A stretch of 64,000 nucleotides of DNA from Sphingobacterium spiritivorum (lineage in GTDB: Bacteria > Bacteroidota > Bacteroidia > Sphingobacteriales > Sphingobacteriaceae). A model generated the notes under the pieces. It saw only the letters and a program-made list of their open reading frames with translations. It did no database searches and was not told the DNA's origin. The stretch lies in assembly GCF_016725325.1 (NCBI RefSeq), contig NZ_CP068083.1:930001-994000 (forward strand), read 5' to 3'. This document shows, in pieces, positions 48,649-57,881 of the stretch (positions are counted from its first letter, which is position 1; the number at the start of each line of letters is the position of its first letter). A program made the position numbers and the translations under genes.

Positions 48649-49647
48649 ATGAAGAAATCAATTCTATTATTATCAGCAGTTGCATTATTATCAACTGCTT
48701 GCCAAAACTTTAAAAAAGGGGACGGCGGTCTTGAATACAAAATAGTAAAAGACAACGGTGGCGACAAAGCCAAAGCAGGTGATTTGTTATCTGTAGATAT
48801 GGTCATTACTACAGACAGAGACTCTGTATTAAACAGTACGTACGAATTAGGTTTACCGCAAATCGTAAATATTGCACCAGATAGTATCCCGGGTCTTTAC
48901 AAAGGAGATTACAACTCTATGTTCAAATTCTTAGGTGAAGGCGATAGCGCTGTATTCCGTCTGAATGTAGATACTATGGCAGCTAAAATGAGCCAGCCTA
49001 AAGTTGAATTCGCAGATAAATTTGTAACCTTTACAATCAAAGTCAGAAAGCATTTCAAAAAAGGTAACCTGACTGATTCTGCTCTTTACGCACAAATCAA
49101 CAAATATTTCGAAGGTGAATTAGAAGGTTTGAAAAAATCTGAAGAAAGCAAAATTGCCGGATACATCAAATCTAACAAATTAGAGCCTAAGAAATCTGCT
49201 TCCGGTCTTCAGTACGTTATCAAAGATCAGGGTAAAGGTGTTAAACCTGCTATAGGTGATACTGTAGTGGTAAACTACACAGGATCTCTGACTTCAGGAA
49301 AAGTATTTGATACAAACAATGCTGAAGCGGCTAAAAAGAACAAACTTCACAATGCAATGCGTCAATACGAGCCTATCCGTTTCCGTATTGGTCATGATCC
49401 GGTAATTCAGGGCTGGACAGAAGGATTGCAGTTATTAAATAAAGGTGGTAAAGCTACTTTCATCGTTCCTTCTCAATTAGGATATGGTGAGCGTGGTGGT
49501 GGCGGTGCTATTCCTCCATATGCTCCTTTAATCTTTGAAGTAGAGCTAGTGGATGTTGTACCGGGACCTAAAACAGAGCCGGCACCTGCACAGGCTGCTC
49601 CTCTAAATGTAGCTCCGACGACACAGGCAACTCCAACAACAAAATAG
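48649..49647 (+). CDS. FKBP-type peptidyl-prolyl isomerase, lipoprotein
   Basis: This 332-residue lipoprotein (lipobox LSTAC, Cys18) is probably anchored in the inner or outer membrane facing the periplasm. An N-terminal FKBP-like region (GDLLSVDMVITTDRDS, GEGDSAVFRL) precedes a full FKBP domain (about 196-305; VVVNYTGSLTSGKVFDTN, VIQGWTEGLQLLNKGGKATFIVPSQLGYGERG). A Pro/Ala/Thr tail ends it. It folds exported proteins. It ends shortly before a strong terminator. Confidence 0.93.
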   Translation: MKKSILLLSAVALLSTACQNFKKGDGGLEYKIVKDNGGDKAKAGDLLSVDMVITTDRDSVLNSTYELGLPQIVNIAPDSIPGLYKGDYNSMFKFLGEGDSAVFRLNVDTMAAKMSQPKVEFADKFVTFTIKVRKHFKKGNLTDSALYAQINKYFEGELEGLKKSEESKIAGYIKSNKLEPKKSASGLQYVIKDQGKGVKPAIGDTVVVNYTGSLTSGKVFDTNNAEAAKKNKLHNAMRQYEPIRFRIGHDPVIQGWTEGLQLLNKGGKATFIVPSQLGYGERGGGGAIPPYAPLIFEVELVDVVPGPKTEPAPAQAAPLNVAPTTQATPTTK

Positions 49648-49668
49648 AAATTTAAAATTTTATTAATA

Positions 49669-49700
49669 AAAACACGATTTGGTTAACCAAATCGTGTTTT
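49669..49700 (+). terminator. Terminator after the FKBP gene
   Basis: A perfect 32-nt palindrome with a CACGATTTGG stem is flanked by A and T tracts. Confidence 0.88.
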
Positions 49701-49767
49701 TTCGTTTATAATTAGGTCGTCTGTTCACAAAATGCTAAATTTAGCCACGATTTAACAGCATCTTAAC

Positions 49768-50547
49768 ATGCCTACTCCTTATATTTTAACAGATACACAT
49801 ACCCATCTTTATTATCACATTGGAACTCCGCTAATGGAGGAACAAATGCAACGATGCTTTGACCGTGGTATTGAACGTATATTTTTACCGAATGTAAATA
49901 CCGAATCTATTCCAAAAGTAATGGATACGGTGCGTGCTTATCCTCAAAACTGTTTTCCAATGCTGGGTCTTCATCCCTGCGATGTAAAAGAAAACTATAG
50001 AGAAGAATTGTCCTCCATTGAAGAGGCTTTATCCATACATAAAGTATATGCTATAGGCGAAATCGGACTTGACCTGTATTGGGATAAAACAACCCTGGAT
50101 ATTCAGAAAGAAGCATTCCGTATTCAGGTACAATGGGCTAAAGATTTGCGATTGCCTATAGATATACATTGCAGAGAAGCCTTTGATGAATTGTTTGAGT
50201 TACTCGATGAACTTAAAGATGATAAGCTCTTCGGTGTCTTACATTGTTTCACAGGTACTTTAGATCAGGCCAAAAGAGCTATTGATCTTGGATTTGCATT
50301 AGGGATAGGCGGTGTAGTCACTTATAAAAAATCGGGTCTGGATGCTGTTGTAAAAGAAATCGATCTGGAACATATCGTCCTGGAAACTGACGCTCCATAT
50401 CTGGCTCCGGTTCCGTTTAGGGGCAAGCCAAATGAAAGCAGCTATTTACATTACATAGCAGAGAAAGTAGCCGATCTGCATGAAGTCGGGATCGAAAAAG
50501 TAGCAGCTGTCACCACAGCAAATTCAAAACGTATATTCGGAATATAA
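49768..50547 (+). CDS. TatD-family metal-dependent hydrolase
   Basis: This 259-residue TIM-barrel hydrolase has the metal ligands DTHTHLYYH (about 8-16), GEIGLDLYW, DIHCREAFDEL, GVLHCFTG and VLETDAPYLAP. Family members have DNase or RNase activity, or hydrolyse D-aminoacyl-tRNA. The ATG at 49768 follows a terminator, so it starts a new unit. The asparaginase gene begins 8 nt after it, and the two are probably co-transcribed. Confidence 0.92.
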   Translation: MPTPYILTDTHTHLYYHIGTPLMEEQMQRCFDRGIERIFLPNVNTESIPKVMDTVRAYPQNCFPMLGLHPCDVKENYREELSSIEEALSIHKVYAIGEIGLDLYWDKTTLDIQKEAFRIQVQWAKDLRLPIDIHCREAFDELFELLDELKDDKLFGVLHCFTGTLDQAKRAIDLGFALGIGGVVTYKKSGLDAVVKEIDLEHIVLETDAPYLAPVPFRGKPNESSYLHYIAEKVADLHEVGIEKVAAVTTANSKRIFGI

Positions 50548-50555
50548 AATAAGAC

Positions 50556-51578
50556 ATGCATAATATCTTTATTATCTATACAGGCGGTACCATCGGAATG
50601 GTCAAAGATGAGCAGACCGGATCATTTGTACCTTTCGACTTTGAGCTTATTGCCCGGAATCTGCCGGATCTGAGCAGACTGAATTATAAACTCACAGTAC
50701 ATTCTTTCACACCCATCATTGACTCCTCTAATATGAATCCAACCGTTTGGATTGAGATGGCTAATATTGTGAAGCAAAACTATGAGCACTATGACGGGTT
50801 TGTGATTCTTCACGGATCAGATACAATGGCATTTTCAGCTTCTGTTTTGAGTTTTATGCTGGAGGGATTACAAAAACCGGTTATCCTTTCAGGGTCACAA
50901 CTTCCTATCGGAGAAATCCGTACTGACGCCCGTGAAAATCTGATGACGGCATTGGAAATTGCATCTGCTCAGGAAAACGGAACGTCTCTTATTCAGGAGG
51001 TCTGTATCTTATTTGACAACAAATTATTCAGAGGAAACCGTTCTTTCAAATACAATTCAGCCAAATTTGAAGCTTTCCGCTCTCCAAACTACCCTGTTCT
51101 TGTAGAAGCCGGTATACACCTCAAGTATAACAATGAAGCCTTATTAGACAACAGATATAAACAATTTATCCTGCATACCAAACTGGATGACAGAGTGGCT
51201 GTATTGAAGCTCTTCCCGGGAATGAATGCCAATACGATCCGTACCATCCTGAATTCGGATGTCAGATCTATTGTCATGGAAACCTTTGGATCCGGTAATA
51301 CGACTACAGATGAATGGTTTCTCGACCTGTTAAAGGAAGCGATAGATATGGGTAAAAATATTCTGAATATCTCTCAATGTAAGGTGGGATCTGTCGAGCT
51401 TGGACGCTATGAAACAAGTCAGGGACTGAAATCAATCGGAGTGCTGAATGGGTATGATATGACCTTTGAAGCAGCAGTAACCAAACTGATGTACTTACAG
51501 GGAGAATTTGAAGATCAAAAAGATGTAGCGTACTGGATAGAAAAAGATATCCGGGGTGAGTTGACTGTAAATGATTAG
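50556..51578 (+). CDS. ansA: Type I L-asparaginase
   Basis: This 340-residue cytoplasmic enzyme hydrolyses asparagine to aspartate and ammonia. It has no signal peptide, which fits the cytoplasmic type I class. Catalytic threonines are in YTGGTIGM (Thr12) and the LHGSDTMAFSASVL block (about 88-100); LSGSQLPIGEIRTDARENL is also diagnostic. Start ATG 50556 follows tatD closely. It ends at a hairpin shared with the convergent folC. Confidence 0.93.
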   Translation: MHNIFIIYTGGTIGMVKDEQTGSFVPFDFELIARNLPDLSRLNYKLTVHSFTPIIDSSNMNPTVWIEMANIVKQNYEHYDGFVILHGSDTMAFSASVLSFMLEGLQKPVILSGSQLPIGEIRTDARENLMTALEIASAQENGTSLIQEVCILFDNKLFRGNRSFKYNSAKFEAFRSPNYPVLVEAGIHLKYNNEALLDNRYKQFILHTKLDDRVAVLKLFPGMNANTIRTILNSDVRSIVMETFGSGNTTTDEWFLDLLKEAIDMGKNILNISQCKVGSVELGRYETSQGLKSIGVLNGYDMTFEAAVTKLMYLQGEFEDQKDVAYWIEKDIRGELTVND

Positions 51579-51601
51579 GAAAATTTTACGATGATAGCTT
51601 A

Positions 51602-51635
51602 AAAAGGAGTTGCTACTTGTGTAGTAACTCCTTTT
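51602..51635. terminator. Terminator between ansA and folC
   Basis: An imperfect stem AAAAGGAGTT-G-CTAC with its partner and a TTGT loop carries A/T tracts on both sides, serving both convergent genes. Confidence 0.82.
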
Positions 51636-51636
51636 C

Positions 51637-52947
51637 TTATACTTTATTTTCAAGAGCAGTCAAAACCTCTGCCACCACAAAATTACTACCTCCTATAAAA
51701 ACCAAATCCCCTGCCTGATAAGCCTGTTTTGCCACAGTGAACGCCTGCATTACACTGGAGTAAGGTTTTCCCTTCAGACCATAGCTTAAGGCCGCAGCAG
51801 ACAGTTCTTCTGCCGGCATCGCTCTGGGCATATCGGGACTGGAGAAATAATATATGGCTTCTTTCGGAAGTAAAGGCAAGATATGTTGCAGGTCTTTATC
51901 TTTCATCGCTCCCATTACGATATGAAGTCTTTTAAAGGGTGTAAGCAGGATATTCTTAAGAACTTCACGAATACCATCTTCATTATGTCCGGTGTCACAG
52001 ATGATCAACGGATCTGTAGAGATTGTCTGCCACCTTCCCTGCAATCCTGTATATTGCTGAACATGGCTCAGGCCTTCCCGGAGCCGGTCAGAAGGAATAC
52101 TAAAATTTCTCTGATTTAATTCATCAACTACCGCTAAAACACCCACTACATTTTTTAACTGATATGACCCCGTAAGATCAAGATCATATTGTTCTGTCAG
52201 AGAAGTTATTTTGTCAGTGACAGATACCTGCATACCAGAAAGATGCCGGGAAGTAATCGTTGCTTCCAATACATCCGATGCAAACCGGATCGGGGCCTGT
52301 TTTGTCTCAGCGATCTCTTCAAATACCTGTGCTGTACACGGATCTCTTTCAGAAATAACAACCGGGGTATTTGCTTTGATAATGCCAGCCTTCTCCCCTG
52401 CTATTTCCTGCAAGGTATCTCCTAACAGATTCATATGATCCATACCTATATTTGTAATAAGACATAGCTCCGGACGGATAATGTTTGTACTGTCCAGACG
52501 TCCGCCTAATCCTACTTCGATAATGGCGACATCTACCTGAGCTTTTGCAAAGTAATCAAAAGCCATGGCGACCGTCACTTCAAAAAATGAAGGCTGTACT
52601 TTTTCTATAAGAGATTGCTGTGATTCTACGAATTCAATAACATCCTGTTCGGGAATAACTTCTCCATTGACCCGGATACGCTCTCTGAAATCAACTAAAT
52701 GCGGTGACGTATAGAGACCTGTTTTGTATCCGGCTGATGCCAATACCGAAGCCAGCATATGAGACGAGGATCCTTTCCCGTTCGTACCTGCAATATGTAT
52801 AGATTTGAATTTGTCTTGGGGATTGCCTAATGCCTGGCACAGTGCGATGGTATTATTCAGGTCTTTCTTATAGGCAGAAACACCTTCACGGGTAAACATA
52901 GGTAATCGAGTATACAGATACCCGATTACCTCTTTATATGCTTTCAT
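51637..52947 (-). CDS. folC: Bifunctional folylpolyglutamate/dihydrofolate synthase
   Basis: This 436-residue Mur-ligase-like enzyme adds glutamate to folates and makes dihydrofolate. Motifs are GTNGKGSSSH (P-loop, about 54-63), TSPHLVDFRERI, VGLGGRLDSTNI, ITNIGMDHMNLLG and CDTGHNEDGI. Length is normal. It is the last gene of the TPR-barrel-SPOR-ExbB-ExbD-TonB run, 12 nt after tonB; its folate role appears unrelated, so it is probably just a passenger of the operon. Confidence 0.94.
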   Translation of the reverse strand: MKAYKEVIGYLYTRLPMFTREGVSAYKKDLNNTIALCQALGNPQDKFKSIHIAGTNGKGSSSHMLASVLASAGYKTGLYTSPHLVDFRERIRVNGEVIPEQDVIEFVESQQSLIEKVQPSFFEVTVAMAFDYFAKAQVDVAIIEVGLGGRLDSTNIIRPELCLITNIGMDHMNLLGDTLQEIAGEKAGIIKANTPVVISERDPCTAQVFEEIAETKQAPIRFASDVLEATITSRHLSGMQVSVTDKITSLTEQYDLDLTGSYQLKNVVGVLAVVDELNQRNFSIPSDRLREGLSHVQQYTGLQGRWQTISTDPLIICDTGHNEDGIREVLKNILLTPFKRLHIVMGAMKDKDLQHILPLLPKEAIYYFSSPDMPRAMPAEELSAAALSYGLKGKPYSSVMQAFTVAKQAYQAGDLVFIGGSNFVVAEVLTALENKV

Positions 52948-52959
52948 AGCAAATGAAAC

Positions 52960-53781
52960 TTATCTAACTCTGAAGTTGAATACAATAACTCCTGTCTGCG
53001 AATCCGGTGCTTTTTCTAATTCATTCAAACGGGCACCCCGTACAGCTCTTTCACATTTTTCCCACAGGGAGCGGTCAGGCAATGTAGTTCCCTTAACGCC
53101 TGCCCGTGCATATGTAATCGTACCGTTAGGTGCTACACGAATTTCTACTGCAACTTTTCCGGACTGCTGACCTTTGTCATCAATATTTGGTCTTACTACG
53201 AAACGTCTGTTGGCAATCGATAACATCATATTGCCATCCCCTGATCCCCCTTCTCCATAATTCGGTGCCAAAGGATCTCCTAACTTGCTTCCCTGATTAC
53301 CGGGAGTGGATCCGGTACCATCACCAGAGCCTGTTCCGTTATTTTTCTTTCCTTTGTACAGCGCATTCGGGTTGACAGCCGGGGTACTGTTTTTCTTCTC
53401 TGTTGTAGTCTCTGTTGCTTTTACTTTTACAGGTTTCTCTGTCTTGGTAATAGCAGGAGCATCATCTATATCCTGTGTCGCTACAGCATCATCAGAAACC
53501 TGCTGCGTAGGAGTTGGTGTAGGTGTTTCAGTCGGATCAATTTTATCCGGCTTTACATTATTAGCGTTAGGATCCATGGAAGGTTCCTCTACGCTCATAT
53601 AATCATCTCCCATCCCTTCTTCCGAAGTACCGTAGTTGACTATAATACCTCCCATACCAATCTTTGGCAACTCCTTGCTGAACACAATGAAAAAACCTAT
53701 AGCCACTAATATCCCCATAATTATGGAGGATATTCCTAATGCTTTAGGAAGGTTATTTTCTTCTTGAAGATGATAATGCAT
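52960..53781 (-). CDS. TonB-like energy transducer
   Basis: This 273-residue protein has one N-terminal transmembrane helix (about 15-36), then a Pro/Thr/Lys-rich periplasmic linker (ETPTPTPTQQ and repeats, about 75-170). The C-terminal domain (about 205-273) has VEIRVAPNGTITYARAGVKG and ends GVIVFNFRVR, as in the TonB/AgmX-like C-terminal domain of Bacteroidota. It would transmit proton-motive force from ExbB/ExbD (immediately upstream) to an outer-membrane partner, presumably the barrel protein two genes further upstream. The gap to exbD is 75 nt. Confidence 0.85.
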   Translation of the reverse strand: MHYHLQEENNLPKALGISSIIMGILVAIGFFIVFSKELPKIGMGGIIVNYGTSEEGMGDDYMSVEEPSMDPNANNVKPDKIDPTETPTPTPTQQVSDDAVATQDIDDAPAITKTEKPVKVKATETTTEKKNSTPAVNPNALYKGKKNNGTGSGDGTGSTPGNQGSKLGDPLAPNYGEGGSGDGNMMLSIANRRFVVRPNIDDKGQQSGKVAVEIRVAPNGTITYARAGVKGTTLPDRSLWEKCERAVRGARLNELEKAPDSQTGVIVFNFRVR

Positions 53782-53856
53782 GATATAATAAAAATTAAAA
53801 AATCAAAATTAAACAGTCAAAAATCAGGCCCTTTGATCAGATAATATGTAATAATA

Positions 53857-54267
53857 TTATTTATCTTTTCTCGGCTCTGTTGCTAATACTAACTTAATTT
53901 TTAACCTGTTCGCTACATCCATGACAGAAATTACATTCTGGATAGGAACACTGCTGTCTGCATAAAGCATAATAGTCAATTCTTCTCCGGATGCCATTCT
54001 TGATTGTATTAACGATTCCAGACTCTCGTATGGAACTATTTGTTTATCTACATGATACTGCAGATCACTTGTGATAGATACTGTCATGGTTTTTTTAGCC
54101 ACGGACTGTTCTCCCGCACTGGATCTTGGTAAAAGTAATTTCACGACCTGAGGATTAGACACGGCAGAGGCCAACAGAAAGAATAACATCAGGAAAAACA
54201 TGATATCATTCAATGCTGCAGTATGTACCTCGGCAGAAGGTCTGTTCCTTCTATTACGAATATTCAT
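53857..54267 (-). CDS. exbD: ExbD/TolR-type biopolymer transport protein
   Basis: This 136-residue protein has one transmembrane helix (about 18-38) with the proton-conducting Asp in ALNDIMFFLMLFF (about residue 21). The periplasmic domain has the EELTIMLYADSSVPIQNVISVMDVANRLKIKLVLAT-like block, the standard ExbD/TolR core. It pairs with ExbB (gene 31 nt upstream) to form the proton-driven motor of the TonB system. Length is typical for Bacteroidota ExbD. Confidence 0.9.
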   Translation of the reverse strand: MNIRNRRNRPSAEVHTAALNDIMFFLMLFFLLASAVSNPQVVKLLLPRSSAGEQSVAKKTMTVSITSDLQYHVDKQIVPYESLESLIQSRMASGEELTIMLYADSSVPIQNVISVMDVANRLKIKLVLATEPRKDK

Positions 54268-54298
54268 AATTAAATCCTTTTTAAAAGAGCCTTATAGC

Positions 54299-55000
54299 TT
54301 ATGCTCCCGGTTCGTCTAATAAGTCAATAAACTCCACTGCATCCGTTTCCATTCTAAGGATCAGACGCTCTACCATCATGTTAAGCGCATGATACCCGAT
54401 ATATGCAAGGATACCTACAGTCAATCCGGATGCAGAAGAAATCATTTTAACATAAAGACCTCCGGATACCGAACCGATATCAATACCACCTACTGCCTCT
54501 ACATCGCGGAAAATCTGGATTACCCCGAAGATCGTACCTACGAAACCAAGCATCGGTGCAATACCTGCAATAATCCCCAAAATATTGATGTTTTTCTCCA
54601 GTTTAGATACTTCGATCTTACCGATATTTTCAATTGCTCCTTCTATATCTTTGATAGGACGACCTACACGCAAGAGACCTTTCTGCAGCATTCTTGATAG
54701 TGGTGTATTACTGGAACGGCATACCGCTACAGCTGCATCCAGTTTACCGGACATCACATTACTTTTGATTTGTGACATCAATCCGTTATCAAACTTAGAC
54801 GCTTTGCGAATGGTAATATAACGCTCCAAAAAGATAACCAATCCTAAGAAAAACAAAAAGGCAATAGGCCACATAATCCATCCCCCTTTCATCAAAAGCT
54901 GGATCAGATTTGTTTCTTCCTGTGTCGCCATCTGTATAGGTTGCTGTGCTGCCTGACCTAACGAGTCTAATGCTAATGCTGTGTCTTGAATCAATGACAT
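54299..55000 (-). CDS. exbB: ExbB/TolQ-type MotA family proton channel
   Basis: This 233-residue protein has three transmembrane segments (about 32-58, 140-165 and 185-210) and the MotA/TolQ/ExbB core RMLQKGLLRVG-, LGIIAGIAPMLGFVGTIFGVI-like region and AGLTVGILAYIGYHALN-like C-terminal helix. It forms the stator pore with ExbD (next gene). It follows the HU-CCDC81/SPOR protein after 36 nt. Confidence 0.92.
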   Translation of the reverse strand: MSLIQDTALALDSLGQAAQQPIQMATQEETNLIQLLMKGGWIMWPIAFLFFLGLVIFLERYITIRKASKFDNGLMSQIKSNVMSGKLDAAVAVCRSSNTPLSRMLQKGLLRVGRPIKDIEGAIENIGKIEVSKLEKNINILGIIAGIAPMLGFVGTIFGVIQIFRDVEAVGGIDIGSVSGGLYVKMISSASGLTVGILAYIGYHALNMMVERLILRMETDAVEFIDLLDEPGA

Positions 55001-55036
55001 AATGCTATTTAAATATTTAATGTTCTAGTTTTCAGT

Positions 55037-56113
55037 TTAATTCTTTATCCGTTCATAGAAGGCCTGAGGTTCAATCGTCTCCTGAACGTGTTTCAGTTCC
55101 TTCTGTGCCTCTTCAAGTGTAGAAAATGATTTCCATACTACTTTTTTCCATTTCTTGGATTTCTTGCTTTCATGGATATAGACTTGTGTATATCCTTTTT
55201 TATGCATGGCATCTACCTGTTCTTTTGCCATTGTCCATCCTGCATGTGATCCGATAACGATCTGGTATTCATGCCCGGTTTGTGGTTCTTTCGCTCCGGG
55301 ATGAATTTCTACACTATCCTTTGCCGGTACCTCATGAACTGTTGTATCTAACGGTACTAATGACGCCACTGTATCTTTTACCGGAGTCGAAGGAATTGTA
55401 TCTTTCAATGTATCCTGATTTACAACAGGAGCAGGCGTCTGCGGCTTATTATAGTAGGTATCCCAATAGTACAGTCCTCCTATCAGACCAATTGCTATTA
55501 CTGCTGAAATAATATACCAGATGGTGTTACTCGATCTTCGCTCATCTTCAAAAACAAACTCTTCTCTGACCGTATTCACGGGTTCCTGTATTACAGGAGT
55601 TGGCTGCTCTTTCTCTACAGGTACTACCGGTACTGGTATTGCGGGAGGCGTTACCCCGGCTGGTATTATTTCCTGTGGTGGAATAATTTCTTTTTCTAAA
55701 CTTCGGATCTTATCGTTTACTTCCTGTATTGGTTCAAAATGAAATCCGGTAAGATCTAAAGGTTTAAATACATAAGTATTTCCATAGTTGACCAAATATC
55801 CCAGATCATCCAGTTTGGCCTGACCGGACTGCAATAACTCTTCTTTGATCTTGCTAACTTCCGTTTGAACAATAGCCTCGGCCTGATGACGATCTACCTG
55901 TTGTTGCCGCTGCACATAGGTGACAAAGTCATAGCCTGTATCTCCCTGTGTATCCAGTTCCAGATAATTGATAGGCGGTAAAAAAGCATTGCGACTTTGA
56001 TCAAAAGTCGCAGGAGTATGTTTTCGCTTAAAGACACCTATTCCATCCACCTTTACTTCGGTGTGTCTTTTCAGTACATGATTTATGCTTTTTCCTAAAT
56101 TCATCCTTATCAA
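55037..56113 (-). CDS. HU-CCDC81 and SPOR domain membrane protein
   Basis: This 358-residue single-pass protein has two HU-CCDC81-like alpha/beta modules in the cytoplasm (about 1-130, including IGVFKRKHTPATFD and LGYLVNYGNTYVFKPL). A Pro-rich stretch follows, then one transmembrane helix (about 196-217) and a periplasmic C-terminal SPOR domain (about 279-358). SPOR domains bind denuded septal peptidoglycan; HU-like modules may bind DNA or self-associate. The combination is seen mainly in Bacteroidota and would link the cytoplasm to the cell wall. It lies in the TPR-barrel-ExbB-ExbD-TonB operon. Confidence 0.85.
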   Translation of the reverse strand: MIRMNLGKSINHVLKRHTEVKVDGIGVFKRKHTPATFDQSRNAFLPPINYLELDTQGDTGYDFVTYVQRQQQVDRHQAEAIVQTEVSKIKEELLQSGQAKLDDLGYLVNYGNTYVFKPLDLTGFHFEPIQEVNDKIRSLEKEIIPPQEIIPAGVTPPAIPVPVVPVEKEQPTPVIQEPVNTVREEFVFEDERRSSNTIWYIISAVIAIGLIGGLYYWDTYYNKPQTPAPVVNQDTLKDTIPSTPVKDTVASLVPLDTTVHEVPAKDSVEIHPGAKEPQTGHEYQIVIGSHAGWTMAKEQVDAMHKKGYTQVYIHESKKSKKWKKVVWKSFSTLEEAQKELKHVQETIEPQAFYERIKN

Positions 56114-56144
56114 TATCGTTGGGACGCAAAGTTACTATTTTAAA

Positions 56145-57875
56145 TTAAAATGAGTAATTAAGCCCTCCCAGTATATTAAATCCTAAACGCGGATAGTACT
56201 GGTAGCGTTGGTATTCTTTATTGAATATATTATTTGCTTTCACAAAGATCCCTAAATGTTTAGTTGCGCGGTACTCTGCTCCGGCATTCAGGTCAAAGAA
56301 AGATGGTAATGTTACTTTCTTATATCCTTGAGAAATATCTACTGTACTTCCATTGACGGTGTATGTATATTCACGGGCATATGTATCTCCCTGGAACAAT
56401 GCCTCTGCATCGATATAAAGTTTTTCAGAGATGTTGAAACGTGCGTTTGCTGCCAGTTTCATTTTAGGCATATGCCATGCTTCTTCTTCCTGTTGCATAG
56501 TGTACTGATCAATATTCAGACGACCACCTAAATTGACCACATCCGATAAACGAACATTGATCTCTCCCTGTAAGCCGAAATATTTAGCAGCATCTTCGCC
56601 CAATCCGTCGTAAACAAGATCAAAACGGTAAGGTGTTTCTCTGTTATTGACAAATAAAGGAAGTCCCTCGATCTGTTTATACATTACCTGTACCTTATAG
56701 CCAAATGTTGCTCCGGCATTTCCTTTAATACCCCCAAAGAAATTCAGTCTTTCTATAGTATTGATCATGCTCAGATCAGGGCTCAGGTAAGGGTTCTGAT
56801 TGGTGAAGGAGCGCAAAGATGCTTTTTTGACATTTCCATTTACCCCCCCGAACAAATGAATATATTCAGGAACTAAGGAGAAGTCTACTTCTGCAGAAGG
56901 GAAGACATTGAACCGGGAAGAATCTCCGAATTCTGACACTAAATTAGCACCCAATGTAATCACATAATTATCGCCTTTGAAGCTGATGTAAGGATTGATA
57001 CTGGCAACAGAGTTCTTTGTTTTTCCATCTACATTATCTGTACCGTTAATGCTATTTACATCTACACTAAGATTGGCTCCGATATTGAATGCGCGCATTC
57101 TTTTGTTCAGGTAACCGGATAATGCGATAGAGTTTTCCTTAGCGGCAAACTGATCTTTGTATGTATAAGCATCTGCTTTTGCGGAGTAGCTCAGTGCATT
57201 TTCATTATTCGCATCGTAGTTGCTGGTCAGCTCTCCGGTGAAATAGATATCATTGAAAGCCTGTTTTTCCGGATCCGGATTCAGTGATACTCCGTTTACA
57301 TCCAATGGATTTCCGTAAAAGCGGGTCGCATAACGATTATACCCCACTAATCCGTCAACGGTAAACGCATCATACACACGTCTGCCAAATACACCGACTT
57401 CTTGTTTCGAAAAGCGTTGGTTTTCAATATCACCCTTTTGGCTCAGATGCTTCACAAAACCACCTATTCTTACATTTTCATATTGATCATAGGAGAAATA
57501 ACCCTCCCCAAGAATAGTATTAAAATTACCAATACCTAATTTCACATAATTGCTGGTCTGATCATTAATCTGAGAAAAAGGAGTTTCCTTAACATCCAGT
57601 TTGTAAAGACCGGTATTGATGTCCAATTTTTTATCTACCACATTTCCGTATGTTAATTTTGGCATGTAGCTTCTTTTGTTGGTCATGTCAGGACTACGGC
57701 GGATTTTCACCGCATCTGCAAGAATAGGCTTATAATCTCGCACAACATCAAACGAATCAATCGTTACTGGTTTTTTGTCTGTAGGCTCTTGCTGAGCAAA
57801 TCCATTAAAACCTGCGCCTAATAACAAGGTTACTACGGCACATTTCTTAAACACAGTATTTTGCAACTTCATCAT
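56145..57875 (-). CDS. TonB-dependent-receptor-like outer-membrane barrel, plug domain not seen
   Basis: This 576-residue protein has a signal peptide (about 1-28) and a VTIDSFDVVRDYKPILADAVKI segment near residues 37-58. It then forms repeated beta strands ending KEYQRYQYYPRLGFNILGGLNYSF, with the aromatic C-terminus of OM barrels. NIFNKEYQRY is a typical TonB-receptor strand. The N-terminal plug domain (about 120 residues) that TonB receptors carry is not recognisable. It follows the TPR gene after 6 nt. It may be an OM channel or assembly platform energised by the downstream ExbB-ExbD-TonB. Confidence 0.82.
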   Translation of the reverse strand: MMKLQNTVFKKCAVVTLLLGAGFNGFAQQEPTDKKPVTIDSFDVVRDYKPILADAVKIRRSPDMTNKRSYMPKLTYGNVVDKKLDINTGLYKLDVKETPFSQINDQTSNYVKLGIGNFNTILGEGYFSYDQYENVRIGGFVKHLSQKGDIENQRFSKQEVGVFGRRVYDAFTVDGLVGYNRYATRFYGNPLDVNGVSLNPDPEKQAFNDIYFTGELTSNYDANNENALSYSAKADAYTYKDQFAAKENSIALSGYLNKRMRAFNIGANLSVDVNSINGTDNVDGKTKNSVASINPYISFKGDNYVITLGANLVSEFGDSSRFNVFPSAEVDFSLVPEYIHLFGGVNGNVKKASLRSFTNQNPYLSPDLSMINTIERLNFFGGIKGNAGATFGYKVQVMYKQIEGLPLFVNNRETPYRFDLVYDGLGEDAAKYFGLQGEINVRLSDVVNLGGRLNIDQYTMQQEEEAWHMPKMKLAANARFNISEKLYIDAEALFQGDTYAREYTYTVNGSTVDISQGYKKVTLPSFFDLNAGAEYRATKHLGIFVKANNIFNKEYQRYQYYPRLGFNILGGLNYSF

Positions 57876-57881
57876 TATTTC

